A DNA stretch of 56,289 nt, from assembly GCA_002749205.1 (NCBI GenBank), contig PDOP01000039.1, positions 1-56,289 on the forward strand. The letters run 5' to 3'. The position numbers and the translations under genes are program-made. Shown here piece by piece: positions 9,025 to 17,551 of the stretch. The notes beneath the pieces were generated by a model. It did no database searches. It had not been told where the DNA came from and worked only from the letters and a program-made list of their open reading frames with translations. Numbering within the stretch: position 1 is the stretch's first letter; each line of letters starts with the position of its first letter. This DNA comes from Treponema sp. (GTDB lineage Bacteria > Spirochaetota > Spirochaetia > Treponematales > Treponemataceae).

Positions 9025-9420
9025 ATGGAAGATTGCAAGCTTGTTCTGAAGCCACAATTCAAAAATATTTCTCACATTGAAAAGCTGATGCGTACATCGC
9101 CGAATATTGACGATGATAAACGCAATGCCGCTTTGATTATTTCAACGGAATTTTTTGATAATATAGTTGAACATGCTGTAAGTCCCGATGACAGTTTTAT
9201 AACTATTACTGTTTCCAAAAGAGAGAGGACGCGGATTACCTTTTCGTATCAGACGAGTAATTTTCAAGAATTGATAAACGGTGTCCGCCGTTCGAGACCA
9301 CATTATAACAGTGAAGCGGGACGGTATAGAGGTATGGGCTTGCGAATGACTCGGTATCTGGCAAGTCATATTGTGTACAACGATGATAAGCCGATTTCTT
9401 CGATTGTAGTTTATCTTTAA
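9025..9420 (+). CDS. RsbW/SpoIIAB-like switch kinase (HATPase_c), degenerate G1 box
   Basis: A 131-aa GHKL-type ATPase. The N box is clear (STEFFDNIVEHA) and so is a G2-like GMGLRMTRYLA near the C-terminus. The usual DxGxG of the G1 box is not visible: the equivalent stretch reads ITFSYQTSNFQEL. In this family the protein phosphorylates the STAS antagonist and sequesters a sigma factor or other partner. Loss of G1 suggests weak or no kinase activity, or a changed nucleotide site. It ends the four-gene switch operon. Confidence 0.75.
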   Translation: MEDCKLVLKPQFKNISHIEKLMRTSPNIDDDKRNAALIISTEFFDNIVEHAVSPDDSFITITVSKRERTRITFSYQTSNFQELINGVRRSRPHYNSEAGRYRGMGLRMTRYLASHIVYNDDKPISSIVVYL

Positions 9421-9438
9421 TTAAACGGTGATATAACC

Positions 9439-10194
9439 ATGCTTTTAAAAAAAATCACCCGTTGGAATAAAACGACTTTAATTTTTATATTGCTGTTTTG
9501 TACTATAAGCGTTTTATCCGCTCAAACACAGACCGAAAAATATAAAAAAACCTACTCGCAAGTATTGGCTGATATAAATCAAAATTTTGCTGAGTTTTAT
9601 TTAGACTTGCAGTTATTGCTTGTGTCTGTGCCTGAAGATTTGTTAATTCTGGTTGATAAAAAACATCTTCTTGTGCATGATTATGTTCCTGAAAATCTTG
9701 TAGCATTGAATGTTCCCCGCAGTTATGGAATAAGCCGTCATGATATGACGTTAACGGCTGAGGCAGAAAATGCTCTTGAAAAAATGGCAAAAGCGGCAAA
9801 AGCCGAAGGCGTTATATTGATTGCAAGCTCCGGCTATCGCTCATACGATTATCAACAGGAAGTCTTTGCCCGACATTGTAAAAATTCAGGTAAAGAAGCG
9901 GCTTTAAAATTTTCTGCTCGTCCGGGCGCAAGTCAGCACCAACTTGGCACTGCCGTAGATTTTGGTAGTATTAGAAATTCCTATGCTGACACGAAAGCCG
10001 GTAAATGGCTTAAAAAAAATGCCTCTAAGTACGGTTGGTCGCTTTCGTATCCAAAAGGTTATGAAACTATTACGGGGTATCAATGGGAATGCTGGCATTT
10101 CAGGTACATGGGTGTTGAGGCGTGCAGATTTCAAGATAAATGGTTTGATGGCATTCAACAGTACATGCTTGAATATATTCACAGTAGACAATAA
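9439..10194 (+). CDS. D-alanyl-D-alanine carboxypeptidase, VanY family
   Basis: A 251-aa exported protein with an N-terminal signal segment (ending near SVLSAQ). The VanY peptidase domain holds SSGYRSYDYQQEVF, then SARPGASQHQLGTAVDFG with the zinc ligands His and Asp, and WECWHFRYMG with the last His. It should trim the terminal D-Ala of peptidoglycan stem peptides in the periplasm. The gene is 18 nt after the switch kinase, with only a weak ribosome binding site, and may be the tail of that operon. Confidence 0.88.
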   Translation: MLLKKITRWNKTTLIFILLFCTISVLSAQTQTEKYKKTYSQVLADINQNFAEFYLDLQLLLVSVPEDLLILVDKKHLLVHDYVPENLVALNVPRSYGISRHDMTLTAEAENALEKMAKAAKAEGVILIASSGYRSYDYQQEVFARHCKNSGKEAALKFSARPGASQHQLGTAVDFGSIRNSYADTKAGKWLKKNASKYGWSLSYPKGYETITGYQWECWHFRYMGVEACRFQDKWFDGIQQYMLEYIHSRQ

Positions 10195-10222
10195 AGTCTG
10201 ATTAAACTAAACTTGATAAAAT

Positions 10223-11008
10223 ATGAAAATAGATTATTACACAGAAATAAAAAAACGCTACGGTAATATTAAACGAGCTAGAGGCTACTATATTTACACC
10301 GAAAAAAACATCAGACTAATTGATATGTACCTTGATGGAGGAACCTCAATTGCAGGAAGACGCACCGGACAAGCAAAGCTGATTTTAAAACAAAAGATTG
10401 ATAAAGGTCTTATGCTTGAAATGCCCACACAAGCTGAGCATCAATTAAAAAAAGTTTTAAATAGTATTTTCCCGAGCCACCCTCAAGTGCGTGTATTCAA
10501 ATCCGAAAAGACGGCTTTTGATATTTGCGAAAAAAATTATGCATTTAAAACACCTGAAGAAATATTATGGAGATTTTGTGCCGGCGATAAAAAAGCTGCA
10601 CTGTTACAACGTCCCTGCTTCGTTGTAAAATCATGCTTCCCTACCGACTGTGGCATTCTTATTTTTAATCCCGATAAAATGAAAATTGCCCCACCTAAGT
10701 CCGATACAATATTTTCTGCCGAGCTGTTTGCGATTGTTCGCTCCTTTCACGATATAAAATATGCGTCCGTGCAAATCCAAAAAAATCTGCAAACCAATAT
10801 TGAACCAAGCTTTCTTTCAGGTCTTCAAAAAATCTGGCATCAAAACGGTATTTACCTTACACCGAAAATTGCCCCCGAAAAATACACCGAACTTTTTATT
10901 AAAGCTCTCGATTCTCATATTTTTATTTCCCCGAATTTTTATCAGCCTTCTGTTTTCCCTTTGTTAAAAACATACACCGAATTAAAAAAATTTTTGAATA
11001 TATTTTAA
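10223..11008 (+). CDS. Conserved unknown, aminotransferase-like N-terminus
   Basis: A 261-aa cytoplasmic protein without signal or membrane segments. Residues about 15-50 (RARGYYIYTEKNIRLIDMY then LDGGTSIAGRR) resemble the N-terminal segment of class III PLP aminotransferases, where a G-x-x-x-Y/L-x-D-x-D/N-G-G pattern precedes the fold. No PLP-lysine motif is evident in the rest, so it is unlikely to be an active aminotransferase; it could be a shortened homologue. It has no clear Shine-Dalgarno site. Function unknown. Confidence 0.6.
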   Translation: MKIDYYTEIKKRYGNIKRARGYYIYTEKNIRLIDMYLDGGTSIAGRRTGQAKLILKQKIDKGLMLEMPTQAEHQLKKVLNSIFPSHPQVRVFKSEKTAFDICEKNYAFKTPEEILWRFCAGDKKAALLQRPCFVVKSCFPTDCGILIFNPDKMKIAPPKSDTIFSAELFAIVRSFHDIKYASVQIQKNLQTNIEPSFLSGLQKIWHQNGIYLTPKIAPEKYTELFIKALDSHIFISPNFYQPSVFPLLKTYTELKKFLNIF

Positions 11009-11017
11009 AATAATTAT

Positions 11018-11163
11018 CGCTAATCGCTCTTGCAACCCGCTCCCGCCTTAAATCTTTTGTTTTTTTCTGCGAAAAAATAATCAGCAGCTCACATTGTGAG
11101 CCGCTTTTACTGTCAACAAAAGCAAACAAAAGGATACCGGCGAAGAGCCAAATCAGGTTAAAC
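11018..11163 (-). repeat. R3 palindromic element, copy 2
   Basis: Read on the minus strand it starts GTTTAACCTGATTTGG, then CGCCGGTATCCTTTTGTTTG, and ends ACAAAAGATTTAAGGCGG, GGGTTGCAAGAGCGATTAGCG. The inner arms CTTTTGTTT and AAACAAAAG pair. Confidence 0.7.
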
Positions 11164-11240
11164 AAATTTGCGTAACACGCTGGTTTTTTGCTTTTATCTA
11201 AAATAGGCCGGATGAATAAATAAAATACCGATTGCTAATT

Positions 11241-11360
11241 TGAGGCACTTTCAAAAGTTGAGTTACTTTTAAAAGTGTCTCCAAAGAAGCTCATTTCATT
11301 GCACTTTTTGGTATATTTTGGAAGAAATTGCAAAACCCGTCTGACTTTTGTAATTTTCTC
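11241..11360 (+). repeat. R2 dispersed repeat, copy 1
   Basis: A 120-bp element beginning TGAGGCACTTTCAAAAG and containing CAAAGAAGCTCATTTCATTG and GGAAGAAATTGCAAAAC. Two further copies lie at 15838-15960 (inverted) and 34747-34867. Confidence 0.75.
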
Positions 11361-11377
11361 TTTTTAATATTTTATCC

Positions 11378-11406
11378 TTGACAGTCTGTTTGTTTTATTA
11401 TATAGT
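11378..11406 (+). promoter_or_regulatory. Strong promoter, leaderless arrangement
   Basis: TTGACA (11378-11383), a 17-bp spacer and TATAGT (11401-11406). The ATG at 11414 follows 8 nt after the end of the -10 box and has no Shine-Dalgarno sequence. Confidence 0.75.
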
Positions 11407-11413
11407 TGCAAAT

Positions 11414-12598
11414 ATGCCTTCCACTAAAGAGATTACTGTTGCACATAAGAGACATAAAAAGTTTTGGCGCCGGTCATTAAAAATTCTTCGTCCTATTTTA
11501 TCTAAAATTTATAATTATGAATTTACGCCTGCTCCTTCAATTGAAGGAAATTATATTGTTTTGTGTAATCATAACAGCAATCTTGACCCTTGGTTATGCG
11601 CTCTGAGTTTTGAAAAACAGATGTATTTTCTTGCGGCAGAAAATATTTTTCGACTTGGGCCTGTTTCATGGCTGATAAAAAACCTCTGGGCTCCTATTTC
11701 AAAACTAAAAGGTAAAAGTGATGCAAGTGCCATTATAAATATGATGAGGTATCTGCGTGCCGGATACAATGTCAGTTTATTTCCTGAAGGTAATCGCTCC
11801 TTTACCGGCGTTACCGGAAAAATATTTCCTGCAACCGGTAAGCTTGTAAAAACTTCAAAGGCAAGCCTTGTTACATTCAGGATACGGGGAATGTATTTTA
11901 CAACGCCTCGCTGGGCAAAACGAATTCGAAGAGGAAAAACTTGGGGCGCTGTTGTTGGTGTTTATTCTCCTGAAAAATTGGCTGAAATGAGCCATGAGGA
12001 AATAAACGAGCTTATACAAAAAGACCTGTCAGAAGATGCTTATGAAACACAGGCAACACAGATGATACCTTATAAAAGCTCAGTCAGAGCTGAGGGAATT
12101 GAATCTGCTTTGTATCTTTGTCCTGTTTGTAAAAATATCGGAAGCATCAAATCAAAAAAGTCGGAATTTCATTGTGTAAGCTGTAAGAGCAAAGCAGAGT
12201 TCACTGAATACGGCTATATCAAAGGCGACTTTCCGTTTAAAACAATTCCTGAGTGGGATATGTGGCAAAAAAATGCTTTAACCGAGATTGCCGAAAAATC
12301 CGGTGGAGCTGTTATTTTAAAAGACAGCAATGTAAGGCTCATCACATTTACAGAATCACATAAAGAGCGAATTATCGATACAGGTTCGCTTTGTATCTAC
12401 GCTGACAGAATTACAATCGGAAATACAGAATTGCTTTTTGAGCAAATCCTTGATATGTCCATTGTTTTTAGAAATGTGCTTTTGATAGTCTGCAAGGGCA
12501 ATAAGTATTATGAATTAAAGTCAAAAACAATTAAATCTGTAAGACATTATCTTACGGTTTTTAAGTATTTTACTGAAAATGCAAATAAAGGAGACTGA
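11414..12598 (+). CDS. 1-acylglycerol-3-phosphate O-acyltransferase (PlsC family), with C-terminal extension
   Basis: The protein is 394 aa from ATG 11414. The acyltransferase part (about residues 40-210) has the catalytic NHNSNLDPW (the HX4D motif appears as HNSNLD) and the substrate motif FPEGNRS. After it comes a region with two CxxC pairs (LCPVC, HCVSC) that looks like a zinc ribbon, then about 120 residues without recognised motifs. The family transfers acyl groups to lysophosphatidate at the membrane. The zinc-ribbon extension is not part of ordinary PlsC. ATG 11414 is chosen because an upstream TTG (11378) lies inside the -35 box. Confidence 0.8.
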   Translation: MPSTKEITVAHKRHKKFWRRSLKILRPILSKIYNYEFTPAPSIEGNYIVLCNHNSNLDPWLCALSFEKQMYFLAAENIFRLGPVSWLIKNLWAPISKLKGKSDASAIINMMRYLRAGYNVSLFPEGNRSFTGVTGKIFPATGKLVKTSKASLVTFRIRGMYFTTPRWAKRIRRGKTWGAVVGVYSPEKLAEMSHEEINELIQKDLSEDAYETQATQMIPYKSSVRAEGIESALYLCPVCKNIGSIKSKKSEFHCVSCKSKAEFTEYGYIKGDFPFKTIPEWDMWQKNALTEIAEKSGGAVILKDSNVRLITFTESHKERIIDTGSLCIYADRITIGNTELLFEQILDMSIVFRNVLLIVCKGNKYYELKSKTIKSVRHYLTVFKYFTENANKGD

Positions 12599-12601
12599 TT
12601 G

Positions 12602-14005
12602 ATGAATTTTTCGGCCGAGAATATACAGTTGTGGCGGTTTATTATTGAAATGGGTAAAATATGCGGCATTTTGTTGATTGCAAATATTCTGAGAAGTAAA
12701 ATACCGCTCGTAAAAAAGGCTCTCTTGCCTACATCTGTTCTAGCAGGATTTATTTTACTGTTGTTGAGAATTACAAACATAATGCCTGCAAATATTGAAT
12801 TTTTAGAAATGATAACCTATCACGGAATTGCTTTTGGGTTTATTGCATTATCACTTCGCACAAACCAAAAAAACAAAACTTCTGAAATAAGCAAATTCAT
12901 ACCTGCAAAGAACGGAGCCTTAATTGTAAGCACATACTTATTGCAAGCTGTAGTCGGCTTAATTATTTCGCTTGGTTTGGCTTATACTTTTATGCCTGAG
13001 CTGTTTAAAGCAGCCGGTGTGCTTTTACCCATGGGCTTTGGACAAGGACCGGGTCAGGCTAACAATATAGGCTCAACATATCAGCGATTGGGTTTTGCAG
13101 GAGGGCATTCATACGGTCTTGCTATAGCGGCTGCCGGTTTTTTATGTGCCTGCCTTGTCGGTATATTTTACTTAAATGTACTTGTAAGAAAAAAGAAAAT
13201 AAAAAGGGCTAATGCTGAAGTAATTTCCGGTTCAATTACTGTCGACATTTTCCAAGACAAAAACGAAATACCGATTTCAGAATCCATTGACAGGCTTTCC
13301 GTACAAATTGCAATAGTGGTGGTAATATACGCAGTTACATTTGCTTTAATGTATTTTGTTACCGGCACAGCATCAACCTATGCGCCGAATATTGCGAAGC
13401 TATTAAATAATCTTATCTGGGGCTTTAACTTTATTATAGGAATTGGTGTTGCAATGATTTTTAAACTTGTTTTAACTCATTTGCGCAAAACAAAAATAAT
13501 GAGGCGTCAATACTGCAACAATTATCTTTTAAATCGTATTTCGGGTTTTGCATTTGACATAATGATAACTGCAGGAATTGCTTCTATAAACATCAATGAA
13601 ATTAAAGGTGTGTGGGTACCGTTTTTAATCACAATTGTATTTGGTGCAATTGTAACATTTTTGTATTTAAAATGGATAACAAAAAAACTGTACCCAAGTT
13701 ATTCTGAGGAAGCCTTTGTCTCAATGTTCGGAATGCTAACCGGTACAATAAGCTCCGGGATACTCTTGCTTCGAGAGCTTGACCCGCTGTATAAAACTCC
13801 CGCGGCGAACAACTTAATAACAGGAAGCGGAATGGCAATTATTTTGGCAATTCCAATCTTGGTTTTGATAGTTCTTGCACCAACTTCGCCACTTATGAGT
13901 TTTATCGTACTCGTCTTGGCTTTGGTTTATTTTTTAATTTTACTTTTTTTCATGTTACGAGTCGGTATAAAAAACAAAGCAGGTAAGACTCTTCAAAGTG
14001 AATAG
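12602..14005 (+). CDS. Sodium/glutamate symporter-like membrane carrier (GltS-like)
   Basis: A 467-aa protein with about ten to twelve membrane spans. It has two glycine-rich re-entrant-type motifs: MGFGQGPGQANNIG in the first half and FGMLTGTISSGILLLRELDP in the second, with TPAANNL after it, as in the inverted repeats of the GltS family. The substrate is probably an organic anion such as glutamate, but no residue here settles it. GGAG lies 9 nt before ATG 12602. The gene follows the acyltransferase by 3 nt. Confidence 0.7.
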   Translation: MNFSAENIQLWRFIIEMGKICGILLIANILRSKIPLVKKALLPTSVLAGFILLLLRITNIMPANIEFLEMITYHGIAFGFIALSLRTNQKNKTSEISKFIPAKNGALIVSTYLLQAVVGLIISLGLAYTFMPELFKAAGVLLPMGFGQGPGQANNIGSTYQRLGFAGGHSYGLAIAAAGFLCACLVGIFYLNVLVRKKKIKRANAEVISGSITVDIFQDKNEIPISESIDRLSVQIAIVVVIYAVTFALMYFVTGTASTYAPNIAKLLNNLIWGFNFIIGIGVAMIFKLVLTHLRKTKIMRRQYCNNYLLNRISGFAFDIMITAGIASININEIKGVWVPFLITIVFGAIVTFLYLKWITKKLYPSYSEEAFVSMFGMLTGTISSGILLLRELDPLYKTPAANNLITGSGMAIILAIPILVLIVLAPTSPLMSFIVLVLALVYFLILLFFMLRVGIKNKAGKTLQSE

Positions 14006-14031
14006 TTTTATCGTGTTTGATTTAAAATAAA

Positions 14032-14061
14032 AAGGGAATTACAAATTTTTGTAATTCCCTT
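14032..14061. terminator. Bidirectional terminator
   Basis: AAGGGAATTACAAA pairs with TTTGTAATTCCCTT almost perfectly, between two convergent genes (12602-14005 forward and 14089-14760 reverse). Confidence 0.8.
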
Positions 14062-14088
14062 AATCCCGATTTTTAGCTTCTTAAAAAT

Positions 14089-14760
14089 CTACAGCGAAAA
14101 AGCCTCAATCATATATCTTACGGAATTACCCGATGCCTCATGAAGTATTTTTTCAATTACAAAAATCAGCGAATTATTATTTTCAGAAATTATAATCGAC
14201 TTAATATTATAATCAACAACACCCTTTCGCTTATAATTTGGATTACCGACCTTGCAGTATTTTTTAGAGCCGTCCGGCTTCGTAATATCAAAAGTAATAT
14301 GGAACGAAGCCTTTAAGCCTTTTTTATCTGTGTGCAAAACAACATTGTATTCATCACTTGTTTCAAAATCCCTGAATGAGAGTGTTTTGTGATTTTTGGT
14401 TTTTTCTGTTTGCTTATAAATAAATCGCCCTTGCCTTTTTGAGCTAATGCCTGCTTTTGAAAGACTGCTTGCCGCTATGTTTTGCAAAGACAAAAAAACA
14501 GACTTACTTTCTTTATTTTCGGTAGCTTTTGTCGGTGTTGTTTTAAAAACACCCTTTGGGATAAATTCATTTTTTTCAATATCGACAATATAAATTTCAG
14601 CGTATGCTCTAAAATTTTTATCAGTTAGACCATACTGTCCAAAAGCGAAAACCTGGCCGTCTTTTGAAAATCCGAGATTTAATAAATTTGAAACATCACC
14701 TGCATATACTGCCGAAAAGGCGAAAAAAATAAATAAGCAAATCAGAAAAAATCTTTTCAT
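14089..14760 (-). CDS. Predicted secreted protein, DUF2259-like
   Basis: A 223-aa protein with a signal peptide ending AVYAG. The mature N-terminus reads LLNLGFSKDGQVFAFGQYG and is followed by YAEIYIVDIEKNEFIP, the hallmark of the DUF2259 / COG5497 secreted family. There is no catalytic motif. AGGAG lies 5 nt before the start. Function is unknown; location is probably periplasmic. Confidence 0.7.
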   Translation of the reverse strand: MKRFFLICLFIFFAFSAVYAGDVSNLLNLGFSKDGQVFAFGQYGLTDKNFRAYAEIYIVDIEKNEFIPKGVFKTTPTKATENKESKSVFLSLQNIAASSLSKAGISSKRQGRFIYKQTEKTKNHKTLSFRDFETSDEYNVVLHTDKKGLKASFHITFDITKPDGSKKYCKVGNPNYKRKGVVDYNIKSIIISENNNSLIFVIEKILHEASGNSVRYMIEAFSL

Positions 14761-14865
14761 AGTTACTCCTTACGATTCACAATATTTTCGACAAATAAAA
14801 AACAATACTTTAGTACAACTTTCAAAAGACGAAAGAGACAGATGCAAAGATGCATTAAAGTCCTA

Positions 14866-14894
14866 TTTACTCTTTTTTATTTTCGAGATATAAT
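14866..14894 (+). promoter_or_regulatory. Promoter, leaderless arrangement
   Basis: TTTACT (14866-14871), a 17-bp spacer and a perfect TATAAT (14889-14894). The start codon at 14900 follows after 5 nt, with no Shine-Dalgarno sequence. Confidence 0.7.
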
Positions 14895-14899
14895 AAATT

Positions 14900-15733
14900 A
14901 TGACAATCGCACAAAGAAACATTTTACTGAAAACAGGTATAATAATTACCGCATTACTGACAATAACTTCGATAGTCTTAACCATATTTTTGATAAATAA
15001 ATTTTATTTGCAAAGCCTTGCAGACATAGGCACACAAATACAGCCTGAATTCCTTTCTGCATTACCGCTATTTCGACCTATGGAAATTATAATATTATTT
15101 CAGTCAATTTTTTTTCCGCTTGTTGCGTTAATTACTCTGGGAATGATTTTATTCCTTTTTGAAAAAACACAAACCATCGAAGTGGCATACTTTTCGGTTT
15201 TTATCTTTATCATTAGCATAGAAGCTCTTCGCCTTTTTGTGCCTGCTCTAAAACTATGGGAACGCCCTGTAATTTTTACAGTTTTACTTTCAAAAACCGT
15301 GTTCTTTTGCAGAATATATGCAATTTCGGCAATTCTGATTTCTGCATTGTTTGCGGCATATCCTTTCACTCGCCATTCAAAATCGGTTCTGTTTGCAATA
15401 TCCGTATTTGCATTCTCCGTTACATTTGCAATACCCGCAAATACATCCACACTTATGACAAACTTTCTAATACAGTCGGGCTTTTCAAATATAGACAAAA
15501 TAATCTTTGCGGTATTTGCATTAATCGCTTCCTTGACATATTACATTCGCGGCAAACAGTCAAACATAAAAGAATATATAACAGCGGCGTGGAGTACCTT
15601 CCTCATACTATTCGGTTACATGTTGCTTTTAACAACTGCAAGCATACTTCCTCTCATCACCGGCATAGTGGCTTTTATTACAGGGACTTACTACTACTTG
15701 AGCGCAATTCATAAATATCATCTATGGCAATAA
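14900..15733 (+). CDS. Uncharacterised membrane protein, about 7-8 TM
   Basis: A 277-aa protein of hydrophobic segments separated by short loops, from about residue 12 to 265. Topology resembles 7TM sensor modules but no catalytic domain is attached, and no conserved motif is recognised. The start codon sits 6 nt after a consensus -10 box, so the mRNA is probably leaderless. Role unknown. Confidence 0.6.
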   Translation: MTIAQRNILLKTGIIITALLTITSIVLTIFLINKFYLQSLADIGTQIQPEFLSALPLFRPMEIIILFQSIFFPLVALITLGMILFLFEKTQTIEVAYFSVFIFIISIEALRLFVPALKLWERPVIFTVLLSKTVFFCRIYAISAILISALFAAYPFTRHSKSVLFAISVFAFSVTFAIPANTSTLMTNFLIQSGFSNIDKIIFAVFALIASLTYYIRGKQSNIKEYITAAWSTFLILFGYMLLLTTASILPLITGIVAFITGTYYYLSAIHKYHLWQ

Positions 15734-15837
15734 AACATGAAGGGGGTGTCTCCCCCTAGCTTTGGCTCTTGCTTATTTTTCTTTTATTTTTTATTTGTGA
15801 TTTTCCGTTATCACTTCAAATCACAATTTTGTTAAAT

Positions 15838-15960
15838 GAGGAAATTGCAAAAGTCAGACGAGTTTTGTAATTTCTTCCCAAAATGTATCAAAAAGCACAA
15901 TGAAATGAGCTTCTTAGAGGCACTTGCAGAAATAACCGACTTTTGCAAGTGGCTCAAATT
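15838..15960 (-). repeat. R2 dispersed repeat, copy 2 (inverted)
   Basis: Read on the minus strand it contains AAGAAGCTCATTTCATTG and GGGAAGAAATTACAAAACTC as in copies 1 and 3. Just upstream, 15741-15760 holds a half-copy of the R1 end (AGGGGGTGTCTCCCCCT). Confidence 0.7.
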
Positions 15961-16142
15961 TAAACATAAGCAAGGAGCCGTCGCTACCCCCCAACCTAAT
16001 TGAACGCTTAACATAAAACTTGAACGAAACACTAAGCGTATATTAAATTTAGTTTGTTTTTCTACAATATCTCCGGCTTATTTGTAGCGACTTGTTAGAA
16101 TTTATAAGCGTCTAAGTGCTAAAACATAATTAAAAATTATGC

Positions 16143-16171
16143 TTGACTTTTTTAGCGGAAAATGATAATCT
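16143..16171 (+). promoter_or_regulatory. Promoter of rpmF-acpP-rnc
   Basis: TTGACT (16143-16148) with a 17-bp spacer and an extended TGA-TAATCT (16163-16171). The same roughly 30-bp sequence recurs before the hexokinase gene. It leaves a 5' leader of about 140 nt, AT-rich, with no small gene visible in it. The stretch 15961-16142 shows nothing else. Confidence 0.6.
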
Positions 16172-16319
16172 TTGCACCGGTATTATGTGATAGTGCTTAA
16201 TGTACCTTGCAGAATTGCGGGGAAAATAAAAAGTTTTTAACAGAGCTTTTTATAAAAATTTTGAGAGAAGTTGCGATTTTTGCACTTTCTTTTCAATATT
16301 ATTTTAATTGGAGGTTATT

Positions 16320-16508
16320 ATGGCAGTACCAAGAGCTAAAACGTCAAAAGCTAGGACAAAACGCCGAAGAGGTGTTAATATGAGGCTGTCTGCACCTAAT
16401 TTAATTGAGTGTCAGTCTTGTGGTAACTTGATTACTTCACATAGGGTTTGCCCAAAATGCGGTTTTTATAAAGGCAAACAGGTAATCAATCCCGATAAAA
16501 TGAACTAG
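16320..16508 (+). CDS. rpmF: 50S ribosomal protein L32
   Basis: A 62-aa basic protein starting MAVPRAKTSKARTKRRR with the zinc-ribbon pairs CQSCG and CPKCG. It is a structural protein of the large ribosomal subunit. GGAGG lies 6 nt upstream. The YceD-type gene that often precedes rpmF is absent. acpP follows 11 nt later, the common rpmF-fatty acid gene linkage. Confidence 0.95.
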   Translation: MAVPRAKTSKARTKRRRGVNMRLSAPNLIECQSCGNLITSHRVCPKCGFYKGKQVINPDKMN

Positions 16509-16519
16509 GAGGCGCGGAT

Positions 16520-16753
16520 ATGGACGAATTATTTGAAAAAATGAAAGAACTTATTTCGGAAAAGTTGGAAATTGAAAAAGACAAAATAACCCTTGATGCT
16601 TCGTTTAGACAAGATTTGGGTGCAGACAGCTTAGATACTTATGAGCTTGTTTATGCAATTGAAGAAGAATTGGGAATTTCAATACCTGATGAAAAAGCAA
16701 ACGAATTTGAAACCGTTCGTGATGCTTACGAATTCTTAAAATCTCAAAGTTAA
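16520..16753 (+). CDS. acpP: Acyl carrier protein
   Basis: A 77-aa acidic protein with the phosphopantetheine attachment serine in LGADSLDTYELVYAIEEE. It carries the growing fatty acyl chain. AGGAGG precedes the ATG. It lies between rpmF and rnc, the usual neighbourhood. Confidence 0.95.
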   Translation: MDELFEKMKELISEKLEIEKDKITLDASFRQDLGADSLDTYELVYAIEEELGISIPDEKANEFETVRDAYEFLKSQS

Positions 16754-16783
16754 AATTTTAAGACATTTAAGGTAAACAGATTT

Positions 16784-17512
16784 GTGTTTAATTTTAAAAA
16801 TCCGGTTTCAAATGCAAGAAAAAAGGATTTGCTGAAGTTTCAAAAATCTGCGGGCATACGCTTTAAGGACATTGCCTTACTGGCTCTTGCCTTAAAGCAT
16901 CGCTCTGCCTCAAAAGAGCAGTTTCCTGCCGGCAAAAATAATGAGCGACTTGAATTTTTAGGCGATTCTGTATTGGGGCTTGTTGTTTCTTCAATGCTGT
17001 TTTCAACACTTAACGGTCGTCCTGAAGGAGAGCTTGCAAAAGTCAAATCAGCTGCTGTCTCCGAAGAATCTCTTGCAAAACTTGCACTTGAATTAAACCT
17101 TGATAAATATCTTGTGCTCGGTAAAGGCGAAGAGCTTTCAGGCGGGCGTAAAAAAAAGGCTATTTTGGCAGATGCTTTAGAGGCTGTGATTGGAGCACTT
17201 TACATTGATTCAGGCTTTAAGGTTGCGGAAAAGTTTGTTTTAAATTTAATGAAAAACCAAATCAGTTTAGTTCAAAATAGTAGTCGCTATGCTGACTTTA
17301 AATCTTTATTACAGGAATATGTTCAAAAACATTATAAAACAGTTCCAAAATATTGTCTTGAAAAAACAGAAGGCCCTGACCACGACAGATTGTTTTGGGT
17401 AAGCGTTGAAGTATCAGGTAGTGTTTACGGGCCGTGTAGCGGAAAAAGCAAAAAAGAGGCTGAGCAGTCTTCTGCTGAGCTTGCGTGCAGAAATCTTAAA
17501 ATTAAATTTTAG
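16784..17512 (+). CDS. rnc: Ribonuclease III
   Basis: A 242-aa endonuclease for double-stranded RNA. The catalytic signature NERLEFLGDSVLGL is in the first third, ADALEAVIGALYID carries the second acidic pair, and the C-terminal dsRNA-binding domain (about 170-240) is present. The start is a GTG at 16784. A perfect 16-bp inverted repeat covers the stop codon (17501-17538), a potential substrate for the enzyme itself. Confidence 0.93.
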   Translation: MFNFKNPVSNARKKDLLKFQKSAGIRFKDIALLALALKHRSASKEQFPAGKNNERLEFLGDSVLGLVVSSMLFSTLNGRPEGELAKVKSAAVSEESLAKLALELNLDKYLVLGKGEELSGGRKKKAILADALEAVIGALYIDSGFKVAEKFVLNLMKNQISLVQNSSRYADFKSLLQEYVQKHYKTVPKYCLEKTEGPDHDRLFWVSVEVSGSVYGPCSGKSKKEAEQSSAELACRNLKIKF

Positions 17513-17538
17513 CTTTAGTTAAAAAGCTAAAATTTAAT
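17501..17538 (+). other. Perfect 16-bp hairpin across the rnc stop codon
   Basis: ATTAAATTTTAGCTTT (17501-17516) and AAAGCTAAAATTTAAT (17523-17538) pair perfectly with a 6-nt loop. No T run follows, so it is not a standard terminator. Confidence 0.7.
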
Positions 17539-17551
17539 CAGGGGGTGTTGT

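Noticed and set aside
11009..11240. Reverse-strand frame of about 80 codons over the R3 element
   Set aside because: It is created by the palindromic repeat and has no ribosome binding site or family similarity.
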